DNA from: UBA5314 sp964635975
GTDB lineage: Bacteria > Bacillota > Syntrophomonadia > Syntrophomonadales > Syntrophomonadaceae
DNA: 64,000 bases
Reading direction: 5' to 3'
Assembly (NCBI GenBank): GCA_964635975.1
Contig: CAZWPO010000002.1
Span: 1-64,000 of the forward strand
Made by a program: the position numbers and the translations under genes. The notes under the pieces are model-generated. The model ran no database searches. It was not told where the DNA came from and worked only from the letters and a program-made list of their open reading frames with translations. Positions 17,291 to 25,142 of this stretch are shown piece by piece (the first letter of the stretch is position 1; every line of letters starts with the position of its first letter).

Positions 17291-18040
17291 CTATCGCCAT
17301 CCGCACAGGTAGTGCTCGGCAGCATCGATTATTGAAAAGATTACAAATCCCATAAAACTCAGTACTACGATGCCGGCATACATGTCCAGATAATTTATCC
17401 TTAACCAGGCATCCATTATGAAATATCCCATCCCGTACTCGGTGCCGAATGTTTCAGTAAAGAACAAGATCGATACCGCTGTCCCCAAAGCCAGCCTGGT
17501 AGCGGTGAGGACTTCTGGCAGCGATGCCGGAATAATCACTTCGCCGAGCTTTTGCATTTTGCTAGCTCCAAGAGACTGGATAGAGCGGAAGGTTTCCTTG
17601 GGTATTGACTTGACCGCATCTCGCGATGTGATAACGATCTGAAAAACAATTATCAAAATGATCATAATGAGTTTAGAAAGTTCGCCCAGTCCAAACAGCA
17701 GCATCACCACAGGAAGCAGCGCCAGTTTAGGAACCGGATAGGTAAAATAGATCAGCGGGGAAAAGAGCCTGTCCACCCGGGCAAAATAACCCATAAGGTA
17801 GCCCAGTGGAACCCCCAGGGCAATCGATACGGCTATCCCTGCCAATATCCTGCTCAGGCTGTACAGAGCATGGATTTGGATCTTTTCTGAAAATATCGCA
17901 AATATCTTTGCAATAACTGCAAAGGGTGAAGGAATAATTGGAAGATTCAGTATTAAGGATAATAAGTACCAGAACACCAAAACTACCAGGGCGCTGTAGA
18001 TAGCTCCCTGCCATTTTTCTTTCGCCAGCAATTTGATCAT
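17291..18040 (-). CDS. ABC transporter permease, SsuC/TauC type
   Basis: 249 residues with about six membrane helices and the inner-membrane permease EAA-like loop (SIQSLGASKMQKLGEVIIPASLPEV region). It is the membrane channel of a nitrate/sulfonate/pyrimidine-precursor class importer. The ATG at 18040 abuts its GAAGG. A TTG three codons later (18031) has better spacing (9 nt), so the true start may be there. It is the third gene of the binding protein-ATPase-permease operon. Substrate is not determined. Confidence 0.87.
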   Translation of the reverse strand: MIKLLAKEKWQGAIYSALVVLVFWYLLSLILNLPIIPSPFAVIAKIFAIFSEKIQIHALYSLSRILAGIAVSIALGVPLGYLMGYFARVDRLFSPLIYFTYPVPKLALLPVVMLLFGLGELSKLIMIILIIVFQIVITSRDAVKSIPKETFRSIQSLGASKMQKLGEVIIPASLPEVLTATRLALGTAVSILFFTETFGTEYGMGYFIMDAWLRINYLDMYAGIVVLSFMGFVIFSIIDAAEHYLCGWR

Positions 18041-18087
18041 CCTTCACGAGATTATTTGATTGAATAACAACGAAGATCAGCTTATCT

Positions 18088-18855
18088 TCATACCGCTAAA
18101 TGGGTGTTGTTTTTATGAACATCCCCCAGCATACTGCGCAGGCGGGCAGACATCTCAAAATACTGCTCCCGGTAGCTGACGCTGTCACATTGGAAGAAGG
18201 GATTGTTCAAGACTTCTAATATCCGCCCAGGAGCCGGAGAAAATACCGCGATTTTACTTCCCAGGTACAGTGCTTCATCTACGCTGTGCGTTATAAATAT
18301 AGTCGTGACACTATGCTCTTTCCATATGTTCAAAAATAGTTCCTGCATCTCATCACGAGTAATGGCATCCAACGCCGAGAAAGGTTCATCCATGAGCAAG
18401 AGGTCCGGTTTAAGGATGAAGGCCCGGGCGATAGCAACTCTCTGCTGCTGGCCTCCGCTCAATTCTTTAGGATACCTGTTCAACAATGTGTCAATACCGA
18501 GTTGATGCAATATATATTTGCTGTACTCATCCAGGGACTTGATCCCATCTTTTATTTTAGTGCCCAGCAGTACATTCTTGTAGACGTTCTTCCAGGCCAG
18601 CAATCCGTAGTTTTGCAGAACCAGGCCAATCCGCTGTTTTTTTGGATTTATGGCCTGGCCGCCAATGCTGACCTGACCTACATATTCTTTTTGTATGCCT
18701 GAAAGCACGTACAGGAGTGTCGATTTGCCACATCCTGATGGTCCAATAAAAGTGTATATCTCTCCCTGGTTTATGTGTATGTTTACCCGGTCCAGAGCCA
18801 GTGTATCTTGATATTTACCGCGATATTTGACACTCAGGTCCTTGATATCAATCAT
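18088..18855 (-). CDS. ABC transporter ATP-binding protein, SsuB/TauB type
   Basis: 255 residues with Walker A GPSGCGKST, Q-loop LVLQNYGLLAW, signature LSGGQQQR and Walker B LLLMDEPFSALD, then the switch His in THSVDEAL. It energises uptake with the permease 47 nt downstream and the lipoprotein gene 7 nt upstream. Length and motifs are complete. Confidence 0.9.
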   Translation of the reverse strand: MIDIKDLSVKYRGKYQDTLALDRVNIHINQGEIYTFIGPSGCGKSTLLYVLSGIQKEYVGQVSIGGQAINPKKQRIGLVLQNYGLLAWKNVYKNVLLGTKIKDGIKSLDEYSKYILHQLGIDTLLNRYPKELSGGQQQRVAIARAFILKPDLLLMDEPFSALDAITRDEMQELFLNIWKEHSVTTIFITHSVDEALYLGSKIAVFSPAPGRILEVLNNPFFQCDSVSYREQYFEMSARLRSMLGDVHKNNTHLAV

Positions 18856-18862
18856 TTTAAAA

Positions 18863-19804
18863 TTACCTCAGAACACTATCATCAACCAGGGATTTATAAT
18901 CATAATTGCCTTTGATCAAATCTTTTGATTTCAGCCAGATGACTACATCATTAAAGGTTTTTTCATTGGGGAGCTCTGCTTTTGTGTATGCAGGCAGTTT
19001 AAGGATATCCTTAACCTCAACCGGAAACGATTGCTTCTCGATGACAAAATCAGCATAACTGGCCATCGGCTCCTTCTGTAGGTACTCAACAGCCCGGTTG
19101 TATGATCTCATTATCGCCTTGACCTGTTCAGGATTATCCTGCAGGGTGGTGGCTCTAAAGGCAATGACTCCAGCTTTACTCGCCATCTGATCAGTGCTGT
19201 TTAACACCTTTGCCCCATATTTATTGACCGCCAGGCCTGCCAGCGGATCGGGCAGAATTGCGGCATCGATTTTACTCTCTTGCAGCATCAATAGCCGGGT
19301 ATTCAATGGAGGTATAGCATTTTTCTTGATATCAGCAGGCTTAATACCTGCGCTTTCCAACATTCTATCGGTGGTGTATTCCATAATAGTATTGGTCGAT
19401 AATCCTACCTGCTTTCCTTTTATGTCCTGGATACTCGTAATCCCCGAGTCCTTCCCGGCAATCAGCTGAATATTGCCATCGTTCTTCGCTACCATTTTTA
19501 AGCTGATCCCGCCTTCATTGGCAAAGACCACAGCTAGCATGTCAGATACCACCCCGTCAAGCTGTCCGCTTTGCAATGCTGCGTCTCTATCTTTGGCGCT
19601 TTTAAATGGCTCGATTTTTACCGATACGCCTTCTTCCCTAAAATAACCGTTCTTGTCAGCGATAATAAAAGGAATCGATTCTACGTCCGGCATAATACCT
19701 ATGGTAAGTGTCTTTACCTGGGGCGCACTAGGAGAATTCTTTGTGCAGCCAAGCATATTGCATACTAGAAACAAACTCAACAATCCAATTAAGACTTTCT
19801 TCAT
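18863..19804 (-). CDS. ABC transporter substrate-binding lipoprotein, NMT1/SsuA-like
   Basis: 313 residues. A signal peptide ends in a lipobox MLGC (Cys about 20), so the protein is anchored to the outer face of the membrane. The mature part has the periplasmic-binding fold of the NMT1/THI5-SsuA group: TLTIGIMPDVESIPFIIADKNG, then FREEGVSVKIEPF. Relatives bind sulfonates, nitrate, pyrimidine precursors or aromatic acids; the ligand is open. It is the first gene of the importer operon, which leads into the sigma-54 activator gene. Confidence 0.87.
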   Translation of the reverse strand: MKKVLIGLLSLFLVCNMLGCTKNSPSAPQVKTLTIGIMPDVESIPFIIADKNGYFREEGVSVKIEPFKSAKDRDAALQSGQLDGVVSDMLAVVFANEGGISLKMVAKNDGNIQLIAGKDSGITSIQDIKGKQVGLSTNTIMEYTTDRMLESAGIKPADIKKNAIPPLNTRLLMLQESKIDAAILPDPLAGLAVNKYGAKVLNSTDQMASKAGVIAFRATTLQDNPEQVKAIMRSYNRAVEYLQKEPMASYADFVIEKQSFPVEVKDILKLPAYTKAELPNEKTFNDVVIWLKSKDLIKGNYDYKSLVDDSVLR

Positions 19805-20211
19805 TTTTGTTCTTCACAACCCTTCTTGATTTCCTGGAAACAAGTTTAATACATCCGCACTTAGAAAACCAGACTTAATAAGCAAATAAATACCATAAAT
19901 AAACTATATATACTATTATATCCATTATTGCTGTCTAAAAATGTGTCTGAATACACTCTCAATTATATGTGTAAATAATGCCTGGTACACTATTATTTGG
20001 GTATGTATAAATATTCACGGTTATACCTGCATATATTGTGGTACAATAGGCCTTGGATACCTTATCATCTATTTTTTTTGAATTATATCCAGCAATTATG
20101 GCAATTTAAAGGCTATCAGCAGCTTTTCGCTCATTGTTTATCTGCATTATTGAAGGGAATTTGGCTATTCGCAGCGAATGAGTATATGTATATTATCGAA
20201 AGGATGAATTG
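19805..20211. other. 407-nt divergent intergenic region
   Basis: Very AT-rich, between the importer operon (minus) and the LysM-NlpC/P60 gene (plus). It must hold both promoters, but no strong -35/-10 pair was found. No c-di-AMP (ydaO-type) riboswitch core was recognised, although that class often precedes such hydrolase genes. Confidence 0.4.
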
Positions 20212-21090
20212 ATGAAATTCGCAGAATACTTGAGAGACCTGAAGGATTTAACTATTGCCACTATCTACAATATCAGTTTCCAGCATAAATCATTGGCCTG
20301 CCTTTTAATTTTTTTGTTTACCGTAACTCTGACAGTTAATGGCGACCGGGCTTTTACTACCTCAGAAAAAATGAATGATGCAGCATCAATCGAGTCTCCT
20401 GTTGATATCGCCGATCAAGCAGAAACGGCTCCTATTCGATCTGAGTCTAACGATCAAAGTCCGGTTACGGCTAACACCGTTCAAACCAGCACTTACACCG
20501 TAAAATCCGGAGATACTCTATGGGATATAGCCATTGCCTGTAAGACTACAGTTGAACAGATCATAGCATTAAACAATCTCAATGGAGAAAATCTTTCCAT
20601 TGGGCAGCAGCTTCTGGTCGCGGGCACTGTACCACAGAGTCAGGAAAACAAGCCTGTGCAGATCGCCAAACGTTCAGACCCGGCTGTAAGTCGTTCCGGC
20701 CAGTCATCCCAGGCCGGGCCAACAACTTCGGTTGTTAAAAAAGCTGCCCAGTATCTTAACACACCCTATGTCTGGGGCGGTGCCAGACCGGGCGGTTTTG
20801 ATTGCTCAGGTTTTGTTCAATATGTATTCGGCCAGTGCGGGTACAAACTACCCCGGACGGCCGCGGATCAAGCCTCGGCTGGCAGCAGTGTGTCTCGCAA
20901 AAACCTGGCGCCCGGTGATCTGGTCTACTTTTCAACCGGCGGAGGCGGGATCGATCACATAGGTATATATGTCGGCAACAACAAGTTTATCCATTCCAGT
21001 TCTCCACGTAGCGGAGGAGTTATATACACTTCACTTTCCGAATCATACTATGCCAATAGTTATGCGGGCGCCACCAGGGTTACAAAATAG
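20212..21090 (+). CDS. LysM-NlpC/P60 peptidoglycan hydrolase
   Basis: 292 residues from ATG 20212, 8 nt after AAAGG. A membrane/signal segment lies at about 28-45 and a Ser/Thr/Glu-rich linker follows. One LysM domain (about 96-140, YTVKSGDTLWDIA...LSIGQQLLV) binds glycan. The C-terminal NlpC/P60 domain (about 175-290) has the catalytic Cys in GFDCSGF and His in DHIGIYVG with a second His in KFIHSSS. It would cut D-Glu to diamino-acid bonds in wall peptides, in growth, division or spore development. A strong terminator follows. Confidence 0.9.
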   Translation: MKFAEYLRDLKDLTIATIYNISFQHKSLACLLIFLFTVTLTVNGDRAFTTSEKMNDAASIESPVDIADQAETAPIRSESNDQSPVTANTVQTSTYTVKSGDTLWDIAIACKTTVEQIIALNNLNGENLSIGQQLLVAGTVPQSQENKPVQIAKRSDPAVSRSGQSSQAGPTTSVVKKAAQYLNTPYVWGGARPGGFDCSGFVQYVFGQCGYKLPRTAADQASAGSSVSRKNLAPGDLVYFSTGGGGIDHIGIYVGNNKFIHSSSPRSGGVIYTSLSESYYANSYAGATRVTK

Positions 21091-21113
21091 TTATTATCTA
21101 GCAGCAGATACCG

Positions 21114-21150
21114 AACGCTCCAGCAATGTCTGGAGCGTTTTATTTGTTTT
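21114..21150 (+). terminator. Terminator after the NlpC/P60 gene
   Basis: AACGCTCCAG/CTGGAGCGTT, a perfect 10-bp stem with a 6-nt loop, followed by TTATTTGTTTT. Confidence 0.85.
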
Positions 21151-21241
21151 CCCAGTCGTTGAGATGAATAAGCCGGGCTGATTTTTCATAAGACTATGTT
21201 CAAGAATAACCGTATTGCTAATATGAAAAGGAGACTCTACT

Positions 21242-21469
21242 ATGAAGCATAAAGCTGACGACCGCCGTGACAATGTTGAAGCTATTCAGGAACACATCGA
21301 CCATACCATAAAGAACATACGCGAAACTGAGGATACAATAGCATTGAGCGATAATCAAACGACTATTCGTGATCTAAAAGCTAAAAACGAACGCAGGAAA
21401 GACGCTTTGCAGGAGATGAGAAAAGAAATCAAAGATGAGGCTGATGATCGCCGGCGTGGATATGAATAA
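21242..21469 (+). CDS. tlp: Small acid-soluble spore protein Tlp
   Basis: 75 residues. The pattern DDRRDNVEAIQEHIDHTI, then KAKNERRKDALQEMRKEI and DEADDR, matches the thioredoxin-like spore protein Tlp of Bacillus and clostridia. The protein is highly charged and predicted helical. AAAAGGAG precedes ATG 21242. It is a single-gene unit closed by its own terminator; expression in the forespore under sigma-G would be expected, though no promoter was identified. Its presence argues that the organism has, or had, sporulation genes. Confidence 0.85.
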   Translation: MKHKADDRRDNVEAIQEHIDHTIKNIRETEDTIALSDNQTTIRDLKAKNERRKDALQEMRKEIKDEADDRRRGYE

Positions 21470-21484
21470 GAAGATAGATAATAT

Positions 21485-21521
21485 AAAAAGTCCTGTCACA
21501 ACAGCCTGACAGGACTTTTTA
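21485..21521 (+). terminator. Terminator after tlp
   Basis: AAAAGTCCTGTCA pairs perfectly with TGACAGGACTTTT (13 bp), loop CAACAGCC. The A/T tracts on both sides make it work in either direction. Confidence 0.88.
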
Positions 21522-21714
21522 TATTACTTCCTGAAGCTCTTTTGTTGAGACATTTATACATACATGATTCCCCCGCTCCCTTATTATACCTTCCAAGCCT
21601 TCAATGTCTTTATCTGGTTATAGATTGGCTCAATAAACAATTGATCTATCAAATGAATATTTTGCAGCTTAGATGGTAATAATTTCTGTAAAATATTTGG
21701 ATTTGGAGGTTGAC

Positions 21715-22161
21715 ATGGTTATATCTCTTTTGGAATTTGACAATCTGAGTGAAAAGGACAGAAAAAAGACTTTACAAGAATTAAAAAGCGAGATCGGCGT
21801 TAGTGGTCTAGTTGAAGCCTGGAGCGTATCAAGAGCTAAAATCTATAGTATGCTTCATGAGCTGAATGTTCCGGTCAATCCAAGGAAACCTCGAAAAGCG
21901 GGCGAGGAAGCCCCATCAGGCAGCAGCCATCCACATGGGAAACGAAGCAGGAATAAGGGCAAAGATGAGAATAATGAAAAAACCATCCCTGAATATGCAC
22001 AGTCATACCAGGTGCTAAACGCTGACGGCCCAAAGTTTACGCTTTCATTGGATACCCAGGGGGAAGCTTCAGCGATAAGCCAGACTATACAGCTCTTACT
22101 CAGTTCAGGCAAGTTTGAACACACTAATCTGCATATTAACCTGCGCCTTGAGGAAGTGTAG
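21715..22161 (+). CDS. Unrecognised 148-aa protein with a possible helix-turn-helix
   Basis: Start ATG 21715 is chosen because GGAGGT lies just upstream; an earlier ATG at 21673 has no ribosome site. Residues about 12-55 are helical (ELKSEIGVSGLVEAWSVSRA then KIYSMLHELNVP) and look like a DNA-binding fold in which a resolvase-like helix chooses a target. A Lys/Arg/Gly-rich linker (about 58-90) follows, then a compact C-terminal domain (about 100-148) predicted alpha/beta. No family is recognised. It stands alone, convergent with the next gene, sharing a bidirectional terminator. Confidence 0.6.
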   Translation: MVISLLEFDNLSEKDRKKTLQELKSEIGVSGLVEAWSVSRAKIYSMLHELNVPVNPRKPRKAGEEAPSGSSHPHGKRSRNKGKDENNEKTIPEYAQSYQVLNADGPKFTLSLDTQGEASAISQTIQLLLSSGKFEHTNLHINLRLEEV

Positions 22162-22187
22162 TTCTGTAAAGCAGTTCTAAATAAAAA

Positions 22188-22229
22188 GAGCCATGAGAAA
22201 AACACAAACGATGTGCTCTCATGGCTTTT
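22188..22229. terminator. Bidirectional terminator
   Basis: GCCATGAGA/TCTCATGGC stem with an 18-nt loop, T-rich on both strands. It separates the convergent 148-aa and 477-aa protein genes. Confidence 0.7.
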
Positions 22230-22238
22230 GTATTTACT

Positions 22239-23672
22239 CTACATTTTGTAGTACATGAGATTGTCCATCAGATCATTATCGATCGGCTGAGGCATTTTGG
22301 AAGTTTTAGCCTCCCATATATTGCTCATCTTGCTGCTACCATAATTATATTGGGTTATTATCTGGTTATACTGAGGATTAGTTATAAGAAGGTCACGAAT
22401 GGATTTAGCAAAAGGACAGTATTTAAAAAGTATGCCCCTGACTACTTTATTCAATCTGAGCATTCCTCTGGATTCGTAACTTATCCAAGTAGCATAGTCT
22501 TCGGCGAATATCTCTCCAACATGGTTCCGCTTGCGGTCAATCTGAACACGGATTTTTTCTTTCATATCAGTCGATAAATTGCGGTTCTTTTTATATGTCT
22601 GGATATAGTCTGTATATTCAGAATAAAGTGATTTATCAAAAGCGCGGTTGCCGAGAGATCCAGAGACATTCTTGGCAAGTTCCCAGCGGAATTTTGCAAC
22701 TACATTCAGCATAAGATTGTCTAGATTTTCATCAGTAAATATAGGGAAGATGAAACGGGCGGCAGATGTTTTGACTCTCCCCGCGATTTCCTGCCACATT
22801 ACTCCCCTGCTGCCGAAGGTAGGCAGCAGAATAATATCCGGCATAGCCGACTTCATAATTATGTAAGTCATGGGATTAGGTCCATTATTGTCATGATATA
22901 CAGCTTCCCGGTAAAAGGCTGAAAAATCGATGTTGATGATTTTCTGCAGGCTTTTTACTATTGCAGTCGGCGTAATCAGCGACCTGGACAGATCCGCCCC
23001 GATAGTTTCACTGCATATAATGGGGAAATAGCCCCGGGTTCGACCGTAGCACAATCTCTGTCCCATCTTGAAGAGATTGTCTACCTCATGCCGCAATCGT
23101 CCTTCCAGGTCTCTTTCATAGACAGACCGGTCTTTCTCGCTGAGCTGACCCTTTTTTTTCCTCTCCCTGAAGACATCAAAATAGTCCTGTTCATATTCAT
23201 TTACCGAGGGATTAACTTGCTGCTCATAAATCAGTTTCAGCCAGTCGCTCAGATAATACACCGAAATAGATTGCTCTTCCGATTGGGTTTCCTGTATTAA
23301 AACATCGCCGAGTACTATAAGTTGTTCTGGTTTTAAGAGGCGTTCGTCCATGAAAGAATATTTCAGGAAAGCATCGTAAAGATCGTTGCGACTGCCATGA
23401 TGCCAGGTTTTTTTTGCTACTTCGGGGTATATTTCGAAAAATAATGATATTACACTATCCCTTGCTTTCAATGACTCGCTGTTAGACCGCTCGCCATTTC
23501 TATTGAAATAAGTCTGTACGCTCTGCTTAAAAAGCTCGGCTTTATCGCGTGCAATATCTGAATAAATCAAGATATTTTCCATGGCATTTAAGAATTCCTC
23601 AGGGATCTGATCTGCTGATAAAGCTGGAGTTTGCTCGGCGATTTGTGTATAGATCTGTTTTTCGTTGATCAT
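22239..23672 (-). CDS. Unrecognised 477-aa cytoplasmic protein
   Basis: A long, soluble, largely helical protein without signal peptide or membrane span. No catalytic motif could be assigned. Segments that stand out are CYGRTRGYFPIICSETIGAD (about 213-232), LPTFGSRGVMWQEIAGR and YATWISYESRGMLRLNK. It may be a lineage-specific protein of syntrophic Firmicutes. Coding is convincing from length and codon pattern. It ends at a bidirectional terminator; the structured element copy B (23816-23947) lies in its upstream region. Confidence 0.6.
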   Translation of the reverse strand: MINEKQIYTQIAEQTPALSADQIPEEFLNAMENILIYSDIARDKAELFKQSVQTYFNRNGERSNSESLKARDSVISLFFEIYPEVAKKTWHHGSRNDLYDAFLKYSFMDERLLKPEQLIVLGDVLIQETQSEEQSISVYYLSDWLKLIYEQQVNPSVNEYEQDYFDVFRERKKKGQLSEKDRSVYERDLEGRLRHEVDNLFKMGQRLCYGRTRGYFPIICSETIGADLSRSLITPTAIVKSLQKIINIDFSAFYREAVYHDNNGPNPMTYIIMKSAMPDIILLPTFGSRGVMWQEIAGRVKTSAARFIFPIFTDENLDNLMLNVVAKFRWELAKNVSGSLGNRAFDKSLYSEYTDYIQTYKKNRNLSTDMKEKIRVQIDRKRNHVGEIFAEDYATWISYESRGMLRLNKVVRGILFKYCPFAKSIRDLLITNPQYNQIITQYNYGSSKMSNIWEAKTSKMPQPIDNDLMDNLMYYKM

Positions 23673-23799
23673 ATGTTGTCTCCCCGCTGATATTTTTTAT
23701 CGAACTGGTTATATTAAACATAAAAAATAATGTTTACTAAAAATATTAAATTCTATATGTTTTATCGTTGAATTAGATAAATTCCTTGAATATACATAT

Positions 23800-23820
23800 A
23801 TGCCACCATTATGGTGGCAT
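23800..23820. repeat. 21-bp palindrome, left boundary of element B
   Basis: ATGCCACCAT-T-ATGGTGGCAT, perfect 10-bp arms around one base. Identical to 23972-23992. Confidence 0.85.
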
Positions 23821-23947
23821 CAGACCGTCAAAAAAGCTGTATATCTTTGTTGCTTCAGAAACCCCACTCAATCAACGTACTCAGGTACGCCTCAATCACG
23901 GGCTTTCCGAGCGCCTCGATCTACAACTTTTTTGCTCGCCCTGCCAG
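23816..23947 (-). ncRNA. Structured repeat element, copy B (candidate non-coding RNA)
   Basis: 132 nt homologous to 7732-7865. On the minus strand the closing stem AAAAAAGTTGTA/TACAGCTTTTTT (12 bp, one G-U) keeps the pairing of copy A although two of its base pairs have changed on both sides. An internal hairpin CGTAC-CTGA-GTACG (23876-23889) and a CGAG-GCG-CTCG hairpin replace differently sequenced hairpins of copy A. The right end of the alignment runs into the 21-bp palindrome. Confidence 0.5.
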
Positions 23948-23971
23948 CTTGCCAACTTCTTTGACAAGCTG

Positions 23972-23992
23972 ATGCCACCATTATGGTGGCAT
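23972..23992. repeat. 21-bp palindrome, right boundary of element B
   Basis: Identical to 23800-23820. The two copies enclose 151 nt containing the structured element, as in a REP/BIME-like or miniature mobile unit. Confidence 0.85.
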
Positions 23993-24033
23993 TTCGGTAA
24001 ATAGATTTAGGGATGCTAGGTTTGCGAAAAATA

Positions 24034-25125
24034 TTACTGGTTTTTATCGAAGATTTTATCAAATCTATCGGCTATCCGAATAAAAGCTTTCAGCACATTC
24101 GGATCAAATGCGTCCGGAGTAGTCCTTTCGTCACCTTCGAGAATTATCTCCATAGTCTTATGATGGCTGAGAGCAGGTTTATACGGCCTTTCCATTCTAA
24201 GAGCGTCATAATGATCACATAAACTGACTATCCTTCCTTCGATCGGAATCTCTTCTCCTTTTAGACCCCTGGGATAGCCTGTACCATCCCATTTCTCATG
24301 ATGGCTCAGGGCTATTGTTTCTATCATCTTTATCTGTTCATACTGCGAACCGGAAAGGATATTCGCCCCAATATAGGTGTGGCTTTTCATGACTTCGGTC
24401 TCTTCACTGGTAAGTGGTCCGGGTTTTAACAGTATGCTGTCAGCTATACCGATCTTGCCGATATCATGCAGTGGTGCGGCAAAGGCCAGCAGGCGAAGCC
24501 TATCCTCGGGCATACCAAGCTCGCGGGCAAGCAAAGGAGCGTAGAATCCCAACCTTCGATTGTGGAGTCCGGTGCTTACATCGCGCAATTCTGCCGCGCT
24601 AGTCAGCCTCAGTACAAGGTCGGCGCATAGTTCCTCGACCATGGTAAGTGCGTCAGATAATTCTTGTGTTCGTTGTTCTACGGTTTCTTCCAGATTCCGT
24701 TTATATTCTTGATCCCTCTGTGCATACTTGATCAACTTGACCGACTTGTCCAGCATAGCCAGGAGCAATTCTATATCAACAGGCTTGAGTACAAATGAAT
24801 CCACACCCAGGTTGATAAGCTCTAATAAATAGTTGGCTTCGTCGTGAGCTGATATAACCGATATCAGCTGTTTATTGTTAATGGTTTTTATCTCTCTCAC
24901 CATTTTCACACCGTTCATAACCGGCATGTTGATATCGGTAATTACCAGGTCATAGCTCTTACTCTTATACTTATCAAGACCTTCCTGCCCGTTGGCAGCA
25001 TAATCTATTGCGGTGAAGAAATTGCTGAGCAGTCTGATCGTATTCTCTCTGAGCTCGAAATCATCTTCAACATAGAGTATACTTACCCCCTGGGCTGCGG
25101 TTTTTAATTCTTTCGCGCTAACCAC
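24034..25125 (-). CDS. Response regulator with HD-GYP phosphodiesterase output
   Basis: A receiver domain (SILYVEDD acidic pocket, phospho-acceptor Asp in DLVITDINMPVMNG, Lys in FVLKPVD) is joined by a coiled coil to an HD-GYP domain with intact LHDIGK, SHHEKWDGTGYPRG. It should hydrolyse c-di-GMP under control of phosphorylation. The GTG at 25125, with GGGGGA upstream, is preferred; an ATG at 25173 would overlap the kinase gene and lacks a ribosome site. It directly follows the Fe-S/hydrogenase-like sensor kinase (17 nt), its probable partner. An odd DERTTPDAFDPNV replaces the usual GTQFDP. Confidence 0.88.
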   Translation of the reverse strand: MVSAKELKTAAQGVSILYVEDDFELRENTIRLLSNFFTAIDYAANGQEGLDKYKSKSYDLVITDINMPVMNGVKMVREIKTINNKQLISVISAHDEANYLLELINLGVDSFVLKPVDIELLLAMLDKSVKLIKYAQRDQEYKRNLEETVEQRTQELSDALTMVEELCADLVLRLTSAAELRDVSTGLHNRRLGFYAPLLARELGMPEDRLRLLAFAAPLHDIGKIGIADSILLKPGPLTSEETEVMKSHTYIGANILSGSQYEQIKMIETIALSHHEKWDGTGYPRGLKGEEIPIEGRIVSLCDHYDALRMERPYKPALSHHKTMEIILEGDERTTPDAFDPNVLKAFIRIADRFDKIFDKNQ

Positions 25126-25142
25126 TGTTCCGATTCCCCCAA

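Larger units (their letters stand above)
23673..24033. other. 361-nt region holding structured element copy B
   Basis: Between two minus-strand genes. Apart from the repeat unit bounded by palindromes (23800-23992) it is AT-rich and shows no gene. Confidence 0.5.

Noticed and set aside
19805..20211. c-di-AMP riboswitch before the LysM-NlpC/P60 gene
   Set aside because: Looked for because of the gene type, but no core motif could be recognised.
19997..20212. A 71-codon frame before the NlpC/P60 gene
   Set aside because: No ribosome site; the composition looks like random AT-rich sequence.
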